The notes under the pieces are model-generated. The model worked only from the letters and a program-made list of their open reading frames with translations. It did no database searches and was not told where the DNA came from. From the NCBI GenBank assembly GCA_005788935.1, contig SYAK01000097.1, positions 1 to 9,076 of the forward strand: a DNA stretch of 9,076 nucleotides, given 5' to 3'. Below are positions 1-6,320 of this stretch, one piece after another. Made by a program: the position numbers and the translations under genes. Position 1 is the first letter of the stretch; every line of letters begins with the position of its first letter. The stretch is from Pseudomonadota bacterium (GTDB lineage Bacteria; Myxococcota; UBA9042; PHBI01).

Positions 1-60
1 CGGGGACCCGTCGACGTCGGTCAGCACGTCGTGGACCGCGAGCAGCAGTCGCGCGCTCAT
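1..60 (-). CDS. Partial hypothetical protein, N-terminus only
   Basis: Only the first 20 codons lie in the window; the rest is off the left edge. The readable product begins MSARLLLAVHDVLTDVDGSP. The start is an ATG whose last bases form the TGA stop of the preceding minus-strand gene (ATGA overlap), which argues strongly that it is a real, translationally coupled third member of that operon. A short hydrophobic stretch (LLLAV) follows the start, but it is too short to be called a signal peptide and more likely begins a beta strand. The family cannot be identified from 20 residues and no function is proposed. Confidence 0.6.
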   Translation of the reverse strand, partial: MSARLLLAVHDVLTDVDGSP

Positions 61-1139
61 CCGAAGCTGTCTCCGCCGCCGTCGGAGGCGCTCGCGTCGG
101 TCGTCCAGATGAAGACCCCGCCGTCGCTGTCGCCGCCAGCCTTCGAGGCGAGCTCGGGCAGCTGCTGCATGGCGCGGTAGAGGCGCTTGATGATCTGCTC
201 GGGCGACAGCGCCGCCAGGTGGAGCTCGAAGCGGCCGAGCCAGCGCCGCTCGGCGTCGGTCAGACCGGGGTGCGGCCGGACCGACGCCCGCGTCGGCAGG
301 GCCCAGGCGAGGCGCGACATGCGGCGAGCCTGAGCGGGCCGGATGGCGACGTCGAAGATGCGCACCCCCGGGTCGGGGAACCAGGCGGGGTCGTGGCGCA
401 GCTCATGGGCGAGGCGGCAGCCCTCCGGGGTGGCGTCGTGGAGGACGAAGACCTCGAGGCGCGGGTTGGTGCGCAGCATGCGGGCGACCATCGGGGCCGC
501 GTGCTCGGGGTAGCCGCCCATCGTGAGGATCGCGCAGTTGTTCTCGAAGTGGAAATCGTTGCCGAGGAGCAGATCGACGGTCTCGGGGCGGTCGCAGACG
601 ACGACGCGGTCGAAGCTGTAGTGGGCGAGCTCGTCGGCGAGCTCGGGGGAAAGCGCGCGCGGCTTCGAGGTGGGGCGGATGAGGCCGGAGATCCGGCCAT
701 GCTCTTTCTCCCAGCGCCTCAGGAGGGCGTTGAAATCCGAGCGGGAGAGCGGGCGTCTGACCCCAGCGAGGCGCGCGCGGACCGCGAAGAAGGTCAGGCC
801 GACGCCGACTGGCAGCATCAGGAAGAGCGGCAACGCCTCTCCAAGTGCAACATAAAGCGCAATTGGCAGCACGACGAACGGCGCGCCGAAGAGGAAGGTG
901 CCGCAGCCGAGCCCGAGGCGCCGCGGCGCGATACGGCGCGCGACAGCCTCGTGGAGGTTGGCGACGGTGAAACGGACGCTGCCCTCGGAGCTGACCTGGG
1001 TGATCGCGGCGAGCCAGCTGCGGTCGGAGAGAGGGTCCCCGTCGCCGGGGTCGAAGACGAAGTGCTGGCGGCATTTCGGGCACCTCCCCTCACTGCGCTC
1101 GGGACGGCGCGAGTCGTGACCGCAGTGGGCGCACTTCAT
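57..1139 (-). CDS. Zinc-ribbon, two-TM membrane protein with a TopoVI-A/Spo11-like (degenerate Toprim) domain
   Basis: 360 residues. A zinc ribbon opens the protein (CAHC at 3-6, CPKC at 20-23). A linker and two adjacent hydrophobic segments follow (about 75-99 and 102-122), giving a hairpin in the inner membrane with both soluble parts on the same side, presumably cytoplasmic. Residues about 175-270 read like a Toprim fold of the topoisomerase VI A/Spo11 kind: a strand VVVCDRPE (179-186), FHFENN (196-201), AILTMGGYP (203-211) and FVLHDATPEG (231-240). In that family a conserved Glu ends the first strand and a D-x-D-P-x-G motif follows later. Here the Glu site has CDR and the second Asp is Thr, so metal catalysis is doubtful. 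The C-terminus is helical, then Ser/Asp/Gly-rich. The start is the ATG overlapping the upstream stop (ATGA). Because that ATG also fits the zinc ribbon, frame extension further upstream is a shadow. The Toprim assignment is inferred by eye; the gene itself is solid. Confidence 0.85.
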   Translation of the reverse strand: MKCAHCGHDSRRPERSEGRCPKCRQHFVFDPGDGDPLSDRSWLAAITQVSSEGSVRFTVANLHEAVARRIAPRRLGLGCGTFLFGAPFVVLPIALYVALGEALPLFLMLPVGVGLTFFAVRARLAGVRRPLSRSDFNALLRRWEKEHGRISGLIRPTSKPRALSPELADELAHYSFDRVVVCDRPETVDLLLGNDFHFENNCAILTMGGYPEHAAPMVARMLRTNPRLEVFVLHDATPEGCRLAHELRHDPAWFPDPGVRIFDVAIRPAQARRMSRLAWALPTRASVRPHPGLTDAERRWLGRFELHLAALSPEQIIKRLYRAMQQLPELASKAGGDSDGGVFIWTTDASASDGGGDSFG

Positions 1140-2914
1140 GACTGACTCCTCTCGCCGTCGATCACGCGGCGACACCAGCGCTCGAGGACCACCAGGGTCC
1201 ACAGTCGCTCGCCGAGCCGACGACGTCGGGTCTCGGAGGCGACATCGTGGCCCTTGCGCAGCGCCTTGATGAAATCGACCTGGAGGAGGCCGCGCCGCCT
1301 GACCGACCCGTCCGACAGCAGGTCCTTGACGCGCCGCCTGAGCTCGTCGAGCAGCCAGTCGGTGATCGGCACGCTCATGCCGAACTTGCGGCGCCAGACG
1401 ATCGGCTCGGGGAGGGCGTCCTGCATCGCGAGCTTCAGGACGTACTTCTCGGTCGCGCCGTGCAGCTTGAGCTCGGTCGGGAGGCGAAAGCTCCACGCGG
1501 CGAGCGCGCGGTCGAAGAGCGGCATGTTGAGCGTCAGGCCGTGCCCGGCGGCCATGCGGGTCGCGCGCGGCAGGATGTTGTGCGAGCCCTTGAGGCGCAC
1601 GTCGGTGAGGCGCACCCGGTTCAGGAAGGCCGCCGCGTCGTCGCCACCGAGGTGGGCCTCGATGATGGCGCGGCGTTGCCCAGGCGTCGCTGCGGCCGCA
1701 AGCGCGGGGCCGTAGAGCTCGCCCTCGAGCCCATAGAACTTGTGGTAACTTCTCAAATACTGCTGGGCCGGCGTCTCCTCGAGCGGGCCCGCGTGCGAGC
1801 CTCCGTAGACCGCCGCCGCGATCATCGGCTTGCTCGTCCAGCCGCCGAAGAGCTGGTCGCCACCCTCCCCGTTCCACGCCACCTCGCAGCCATGCGCGCG
1901 GGCGGCCTCGCCAAGCAGCCAGTGAGGCCCGAGGACCGCCTCGCCGATGGGCGTGTCGAGCGCGTCGAGCACGCGGTCGAGGTTGGCCGCGAGCCGCTTC
2001 GGGGCGACCGGGACGACCTCGCAGCGCAGCCCGAGGTGGCGCGCGACCTGCTCGGCCTCGGCCCGCTCGACCGACTTCTTTCCAAAGTCAAGCGTCAGCG
2101 CAATTGGTTGCGCACCAGCGGCCCGCAGCCACCCGCCGACCGCCGACGAGTCGATGCCACCCGAGAGGTAGAGCGCCGCGGGGCGGTCGTCGAGGCGACA
2201 TCTGACGGCCTCGCGCGCCAGGCGGCGCAGATCACGCACGGCGTCGGCCTGCGACATCGGCGTCACGTGCTCGCGCAGCTCGAACCACGGGGTGGTCGTG
2301 ACCACGCCTCCGAGAACCCTCAGCAGGTGGCCCGCGGGCAGCTGGAAGACGCCGCGGAGCAGCGTGGCGGGGGCTGGGACGCAGCCGAAGGTCAGGTAGG
2401 TGTGGACTGCGGCGAGGTCGAGCTCGGGGGAGAAGCCAGGCCAGGCCCGGAGCGCCAGGAGATCGGTCGCGAAGCGCAGGCCGCCAGGGGTCTCCATGAA
2501 CCAGACGCGCGCGGCCCCGAAGGGGTCGGTCGCGAGGATGAGCTCGCCCGAGGCGGCGTCATGGGCCGCGAAGGCGAAGTCGCCGTCGAGGTCCCAGCAC
2601 GGGTCGTCGGCCACCTCCGGACGTCCGTCAAGGCGGGAGGCCGAGCCGCGCAGGCGCGCGAGCACCTCGAGTGGCCCGAGCGGACCGTTTGCCCCGAAGG
2701 CGCGGCCGAGGAGCACCGCGACCCAGCCGTCCGCCCTCCCGACGCGCGGGTCTGACGTGACCGCCGCCCCAGGACGGGAGGGCGCTGTGAGCGCGAGATC
2801 GAAGCCGGGGTCCTCGACGCGGGAGACGGCATCATCCTTGCGCAGGATGGACGCTAGGGACTGCGCAAGGACCGCACCGGCAGGCCGCCCGTGGTGACCG
2901 ACGAAGGCTGGCAT
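1136..2914 (-). CDS. Asparagine-synthetase-like amide ligase lacking the N-terminal Cys nucleophile
   Basis: 592 residues, normal for the class. The N-terminal half is an Ntn-type glutamine amidotransferase fold (LDGDFAFAAHD at 109-119, ATDPFG at 128-133, LRGVFQLPAGH at 186-196). The C-terminal half is the ATP-pyrophosphatase/synthetase domain with the PP-loop SGGIDSS (251-257), NGEGGDQLFGGW (348-359), and EKYVLK with RRKFGMSVP near 489-516. Typical AsnB enzymes start MCG, with Cys2 releasing ammonia from glutamine. This one starts MPAFVGHHG, so glutaminase activity is probably lost and the enzyme may use free ammonia or another amine. The Glu of the GEGxD motif, which matches the AsnB catalytic Glu, is kept, unlike in beta-lactam synthetases; the following Glu of AsnB (GSDE) is Gln. 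The protein could therefore be a true asparagine synthetase or an amide-bond ligase for a secondary or surface metabolite. It is first in a coupled operon. No clear Shine-Dalgarno precedes the ATG, but the only upstream in-frame extension runs antisense to the transferase gene. Confidence 0.9.
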   Translation of the reverse strand: MPAFVGHHGRPAGAVLAQSLASILRKDDAVSRVEDPGFDLALTAPSRPGAAVTSDPRVGRADGWVAVLLGRAFGANGPLGPLEVLARLRGSASRLDGRPEVADDPCWDLDGDFAFAAHDAASGELILATDPFGAARVWFMETPGGLRFATDLLALRAWPGFSPELDLAAVHTYLTFGCVPAPATLLRGVFQLPAGHLLRVLGGVVTTTPWFELREHVTPMSQADAVRDLRRLAREAVRCRLDDRPAALYLSGGIDSSAVGGWLRAAGAQPIALTLDFGKKSVERAEAEQVARHLGLRCEVVPVAPKRLAANLDRVLDALDTPIGEAVLGPHWLLGEAARAHGCEVAWNGEGGDQLFGGWTSKPMIAAAVYGGSHAGPLEETPAQQYLRSYHKFYGLEGELYGPALAAAATPGQRRAIIEAHLGGDDAAAFLNRVRLTDVRLKGSHNILPRATRMAAGHGLTLNMPLFDRALAAWSFRLPTELKLHGATEKYVLKLAMQDALPEPIVWRRKFGMSVPITDWLLDELRRRVKDLLSDGSVRRRGLLQVDFIKALRKGHDVASETRRRRLGERLWTLVVLERWCRRVIDGERSQS

Positions 2915-3136
2915 GGCGGGAGTCTTGCACCGCGCCGAGCGGAGCGCAAGGCGTCCCCGGCCCCTTCGGGCCCCTTCGAGGCGCCCTGACAGGGCTGGCG
3001 ACTGGGTCGGGCTGCGGTCGGGCTGCGACCTGGCCCTTGTCAGCCGGGCGGGTCTGACGCAGCCTGCGCGCGGCCGCGGCGCGTCACGTCGGCGCGCCCC
3101 GTCCCGGAATGGCCGCCGACCGCCAGAGGAGCCTCG
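2915..3136. promoter_or_regulatory. Divergent intergenic region between the amide-ligase operon and the transferase gene
   Basis: The 222 bases between two divergent starts must carry promoters for both directions. On the minus strand a weak sigma70-like pair can be read: TTGCGC (2944-2949) and AAGACT (2921-2926), 17 nt apart and ending 6 nt before the ligase ATG, which would imply a leaderless message. Three CTGAC/GTCAG words occur within 75 bp (2986-2990, 3039-3043, 3054-3058). The first lies in the small palindrome CCCTGACAGGG (2984-2994), and the last two form an inverted pair with a 10-nt spacer. On the plus side AGAGGAG (3125-3131) is a good ribosome binding site for the transferase. 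No gene is evident here. Operator status of the repeated words is speculative. Confidence 0.4.
3006..3027. repeat. Perfect 2 x 11-bp tandem repeat (GTCGGGCTGCG)
   Basis: GTCGGGCTGCG occurs twice, head to tail, without mismatches in the divergent intergenic region. A second, imperfect period-10 duplication of GCCCCTTCG lies just to the left, around 2960-2978. The spacing of about one helical turn would suit cooperative protein binding, but short duplications are also common replication-slippage products in GC-rich spacer DNA. Confidence 0.6.
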
Positions 3137-3745
3137 ATGGAACTCTTCCAGACCCCGACATCCCCCTATGTGCGCAAGGTCCTCGTCACGGCCCACGAGC
3201 TCGGGCTCGCGGACGCGCTGACGCTCACCTACCTCCGCCCGTCGCCCGCCGCGCCCGACGCGACGCTCTCGGCCCACAACCCGCTCTCGAAGATCCCGAC
3301 CCTCATCCTCGACGACGGGACCGCCCTCTACGACTCGCCCGTCATCTGCGACTACCTCGACGCCCAGGCCGGCTACCGCCTGACGCCCCAGTCGGGCCCC
3401 GAGCGCTGGCGCGTCCTGCGGGTCCAGGCGCTCGCCGACGGCATGCTCGACGCCGGCATCCTGCTGTTCTACGAGTCGACCCAGCGCCCGGCCGAGCTGC
3501 AGTGGCCGACCTTCCTCGCGAGTCAGGCGACGCGCGTCCAGCAGGGGCTCGACGTGCTCGAGCGCGAGGTGGTGGACTTCGCGGACCCCGTCGACATCGG
3601 ACAAATCGCGGCCGCCTGCACGCTCGGCTGGCTCGCCTTCCGGAACCCCGTGCCCAACCTGCGGGAAGGGCGCCCGAAGCTCTTCGCGTGGTACGACGCC
3701 TTCGCCGAGCGCCCGTCCATGCGCGCGACGATCCCGACGGTCTGA
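3137..3745 (+). CDS. Glutathione S-transferase, YibF-type
   Basis: 202 residues, typical for a cytosolic GST. The thioredoxin-like N-domain shows the G-site signature TSPYVRKV (8-15; Ser9 is the likely thiolate-stabilising residue), NPLSKIPTL with the cis-proline (48-56) and DSPVICDYLD (66-75; Asp66-Ser67 bind the gamma-glutamyl part). The all-helical C-domain contains ALADGMLDAG (98-107), a repeat-free helix around QATRVQQGLDVLE, and TLGWLAFRN (162-170). These follow E. coli YibF closely as I recall it, so I assign that subgroup rather than a detoxifying class; the substrate is unknown. A strong ribosome binding site AGAGGAG sits 5 nt before the ATG. The gene is monocistronic: it is divergent from the amide-ligase operon on its left, and its stop lies only 7 bp from the stop of the convergent lipoprotein gene on its right. 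Confidence 0.95.
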   Translation: MELFQTPTSPYVRKVLVTAHELGLADALTLTYLRPSPAAPDATLSAHNPLSKIPTLILDDGTALYDSPVICDYLDAQAGYRLTPQSGPERWRVLRVQALADGMLDAGILLFYESTQRPAELQWPTFLASQATRVQQGLDVLEREVVDFADPVDIGQIAAACTLGWLAFRNPVPNLREGRPKLFAWYDAFAERPSMRATIPTV

Positions 3746-3752
3746 GGCCCGC

Positions 3753-4643
3753 TCAGTCCCAGTCGGTCGGCCCGCTCGGGGTCGGCGCGTCGCGGGCGGC
3801 TTCGATGAGGTCGCGGACGCGCGCGACGTCGGGCGGCGGTACCGCGACCCAGCCGACGCCACCGTAGAGGCCGGCCTCGTCGGGCTCGACCTCGCGGCCT
3901 TCGTCGAGCTTCACGAGCCCGTCCCAGAAGGCCTGGACGGCCGCTGGGGCCTCGGTGCGTCGCAACGCGAGGGCGCCATCGTCGCGGGGAGGCACGGGCC
4001 CTCCTGGCGGCGTGACAGCGCCCGAGACGAGGTCGACGGCGAGATCCGTGACGACGTGAGCCCCCTCGCCGAGCGGACAAGGGCCCGAGCGGGTCACGTG
4101 GCGCACCCACAACCAGCGCGCTGACTGCCCCGTGAACACGACGAACTCCCGGTGGATGGCGTTCGCCTCGGAGGGCGGACGAAGCGCCGGGTCGGACACA
4201 TCGATGAGCCCGCCACCAGCCCCCACCCCGCCCGCTGGACCGACACGGACCCCCTTCGCCGCGGCGAGCGCGTGGGCGCCGCAAGGCGACAGCGACCAGC
4301 GCGTCGGGGCCGGCGCGACCTCGCGGATCGCGAGCGCTCCGCCCTCGGCGGGTCCGGCCGCGAGCAGGAGCCGCGTCGCCTTCGTGACCTTCGGCTCCGC
4401 CCCCGGGGCCTCCAGCTCGATGAGGGCGGTCCGAGCGACCCCGCCGACGTCCTGACGCCACGCGAGCCACGCCCCGGTCTCGACCTTCGCAGCTGGCGCC
4501 GTCGACACCAGCGGCGCTCCGGACGGGGGTCCCGCGGTTCGATCGACGTTGGGAGCGGGCGCGCTGCACGCTGTCACGGACCCGATGAACCCCAGGAACA
4601 AGCCGGCAAAGCCTCGGCGCATGCCACGCTGGCTCAGGTCCAT
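3753..4643 (-). CDS. Predicted lipoprotein of unknown function
   Basis: 296 residues from the outermost ATG. The signal peptide runs MRRGFAGLFLGFIGSVTAC with a lipobox VTAC (Cys26), followed by a Ser/Pro/Ala-rich linker and a globular part rich in beta-strand-like segments. A second ATG at 4622 (residue 8) gives a more classical 19-residue lipoprotein signal and may be the true start. Neither start has a strong ribosome binding site, so translation may be coupled to the LicD-like gene, whose last 10 nt overlap the first ATG. The mature part has only two cysteines (121 and 189), which could form a disulphide in the periplasm. I recognise no domain. Its position suggests that it works with the LicD-like enzyme at the envelope. 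It is the last gene of the minus-strand run and ends tail to tail with the transferase gene. Confidence 0.85.
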   Translation of the reverse strand: MDLSQRGMRRGFAGLFLGFIGSVTACSAPAPNVDRTAGPPSGAPLVSTAPAAKVETGAWLAWRQDVGGVARTALIELEAPGAEPKVTKATRLLLAAGPAEGGALAIREVAPAPTRWSLSPCGAHALAAAKGVRVGPAGGVGAGGGLIDVSDPALRPPSEANAIHREFVVFTGQSARWLWVRHVTRSGPCPLGEGAHVVTDLAVDLVSGAVTPPGGPVPPRDDGALALRRTEAPAAVQAFWDGLVKLDEGREVEPDEAGLYGGVGWVAVPPPDVARVRDLIEAARDAPTPSGPTDWD

Positions 4644-6280
4644 TTCAGCGTCCGCAGCTTCGCGATGACATCATCGGCGGGCCGGAAACCGGGCGTGAGG
4701 AGGTGCTCGCAGATGTCCGCGAGCCGGTTCAGGTAGGCCGGGTCCCGGCGCTTCTGGATGGCGTCGAGCAGCTCCTGGTGCGCGAGGAAGTTCACGACGT
4801 CGCTCGCGCGGTTCGCGATAGCGGGCGCCTCGAGCTTGACGTGGTACCCAGGGTCCGGTTCGCGCCAGCCGGGTCCGTAATTCTCGGCCATGTTCCGCTC
4901 CGTGTCATCTGGCGCGAGGAAGCGTTGACCCAGGAACGCGATCTCCTGCAGGGAGAATTTCTGCCACCGGAAGTGAAGTGTAAAGCCCGAAAGGAAGTCA
5001 ATTCCATGCAGGAAATGATCGCCTTTGTCATGATACATGAACAAGTCGAAGCTCATGTTCGACAGGACGTGCGTCACCGGGATGCAGAACAGATTCGGTC
5101 CAGTCAGGCGGGTCGGGTCGAGACGATAGCGTCGACTTCGGATGAGCGCCTCGGCCGCGGCGTACTGGTGCTCCCAGCCGATAATGCCAATGTCAAAGTC
5201 CTTGTCATGCTTCATGATGCCGCCTTCTCGCAAATATCCGAGGAGGGTACCGGACATGATGAAGGGCTGAAGGCCGGCCTGGCGCAGGACGTCGTTGACG
5301 TCACGTAGGACAGCCTCAGCGACGTCGGTGTTGAAGGCCTTGCTGCCCTTCGGCTCGGCCACGGGCGGATGGACGAGGACGTGGCGGACGGAGCGCTCGA
5401 GGAGCGCGAGGGCGCGCGGCATGTCACCGACACTCGAGGCCATGTGGGCCTCGAGCCCGATGACCGCGGCCTCTTGGCGATGCTGCGGACTGACGAGCTT
5501 GAGGACGCGCGCAACCTCGTCGGGTCGGCTGGCATAGATGAAGCTGAAGCCCACCTGCAACAACGCGTTGGACCGATTTATGCGGGTGACGGCACCAGTC
5601 GCGAGGAGTGCGAGCATCCGCACCGCCAGAGACTCGGAGCGCGTGCGGTCTGGAGCGAAGAGCTTGAGGTCCGCCTGGAGGAAGAGCATGGCACAGGCGT
5701 GCTCGATGAGGTGGGCTCGCTTGCTCTCGTTGCCGCGCAGACCGTTCAGGACGAGTCCGAAGTCACTCACGTCGTCGATGAGGACGAGGATGCGCGCCAT
5801 CGTGGTGAGGTCTTCCCGGGTCGCTCCGTCGAGTTCGAACCGGAGCTGCGCGACGACCTCGGGCGAGAGAGGGGCGCCAGCGCGCTGGAAGCTGCTCTTG
5901 CGGACGTGCATCAGCCCGACCAGGGTCCGGCGTACGCCGATGTCGGGATAGTGCTGCTCCAGATAGCGACCGACGAGGGCGTCGTCGACATTGCCCGACC
6001 GCGCCATCAGGTCGAGGGTCAGGGCGCGTCGCTGACCCTCGGGGAGGCTCGCATGCTCGCGGAGCGCGGCGAGGACCTTCTGGTTGCCGAGGGCGCTCGC
6101 CGCCGATATGACGAGAGGCACAACCGCGAGCGCACTTGCATCCTGGTCGGTGACCTTCTCGAAGAGGGCCTTCAGCTCGGGGCCGGAGAGGTACGCGAGG
6201 TGCTCGCGGGAGGGCAGCTGCGCGGCGGCTGGGGAAGCCGGGGTACCGGGGGTCCGTTTCGAGGTGGCCTTGTGCTTCAT
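4634..6280 (-). CDS. LicD/fukutin-like phosphotransferase with an N-terminal helical-repeat region
   Basis: 548 residues, about twice the length of an ordinary LicD protein. Residues 1-25 are a basic, Pro/Ala/Ser-rich tail. About 28-305 are almost all amphipathic helices, compatible with HEAT- or TPR-type repeats. The catalytic part starts near 325: SGTLLGYLREGG (343-354) and HDKDFDIGI (358-366) supply the acidic metal-binding cluster (Asp359/361/363). SFDLFMYHD (410-418) gives the third nucleotidyltransferase-fold Asp (412). FLGQRFLAPDD (449-459) with ENYGPGW (466-472) is the usual LicD/fukutin closing motif. These enzymes transfer phosphocholine, phospho-ribitol or similar groups from CDP-activated donors to glycans. 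The donor and acceptor here are unknown. There is no signal peptide or TM, so it is probably cytoplasmic. The start is the ATG preceded by GGAGA at 5-nt spacing. GC drops markedly across the catalytic part. recX lies 40 bp upstream; the lipoprotein gene overlaps the 3' end. Confidence 0.88.
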   Translation of the reverse strand: MKHKATSKRTPGTPASPAAAQLPSREHLAYLSGPELKALFEKVTDQDASALAVVPLVISAASALGNQKVLAALREHASLPEGQRRALTLDLMARSGNVDDALVGRYLEQHYPDIGVRRTLVGLMHVRKSSFQRAGAPLSPEVVAQLRFELDGATREDLTTMARILVLIDDVSDFGLVLNGLRGNESKRAHLIEHACAMLFLQADLKLFAPDRTRSESLAVRMLALLATGAVTRINRSNALLQVGFSFIYASRPDEVARVLKLVSPQHRQEAAVIGLEAHMASSVGDMPRALALLERSVRHVLVHPPVAEPKGSKAFNTDVAEAVLRDVNDVLRQAGLQPFIMSGTLLGYLREGGIMKHDKDFDIGIIGWEHQYAAAEALIRSRRYRLDPTRLTGPNLFCIPVTHVLSNMSFDLFMYHDKGDHFLHGIDFLSGFTLHFRWQKFSLQEIAFLGQRFLAPDDTERNMAENYGPGWREPDPGYHVKLEAPAIANRASDVVNFLAHQELLDAIQKRRDPAYLNRLADICEHLLTPGFRPADDVIAKLRTLKWT

Positions 6281-6285
6281 GAAGG

Positions 6286-6290
6286 TCTCC
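6286..6290 (-). promoter_or_regulatory. Ribosome binding site deciding the LicD-like start
   Basis: GGAGA read on the minus strand, 5 nt before the ATG at 6280. The open frame continues upstream across recX in another frame, so this site, together with the end of recX coding sequence, fixes the start at 6280. Confidence 0.7.
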
Positions 6291-6320
6291 GGTGGCGTTT
6301 GGGCGCCTGAAGCCGAAAGC

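Noticed and set aside
57..1139. A Wadjet (JetD) defence nuclease subunit
   Set aside because: JetD also has a TopoVI-A-like Toprim, but there are no jetA/B/C-like neighbours, the acidic residues are degraded, and the protein has a membrane hairpin.
219..1145. 308-codon plus-strand open frame
   Set aside because: Antisense shadow of the zinc-ribbon/Toprim-like gene, whose CxxC motifs, TM hairpin and ATGA junctions are coherent.
856..2107. Shared 11-mer AGCGCAATTGG at 856-866 and 2097-2107
   Set aside because: Several 11-base matches are expected by chance in 9 kb; both simply encode Pro-Ile-Ala-Leu in the same reading frame sense.
1247..2755. 502-codon open frame on the plus strand
   Set aside because: It lies opposite the conserved amide-ligase gene. 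Its product is Arg/Glu/Ala-rich without domain logic, as expected from GC-rich antisense frames.
1136..2914. Lasso-peptide cyclase or beta-lactam synthetase cluster
   Set aside because: No precursor peptide, lasso protease, RRE or carboxyethylarginine-synthase gene is visible nearby, and the GEGxD Glu is of AsnB type.
3523..4569. 348-codon minus-strand open frame
   Set aside because: An Arg/Gly-rich shadow in another frame of the lipoprotein gene that also runs antisense into the transferase.
5369..6310. 313-codon plus-strand open frame
   Set aside because: Antisense to the helical half of the LicD-like gene; low-complexity acidic/Arg composition and no recognisable motif.
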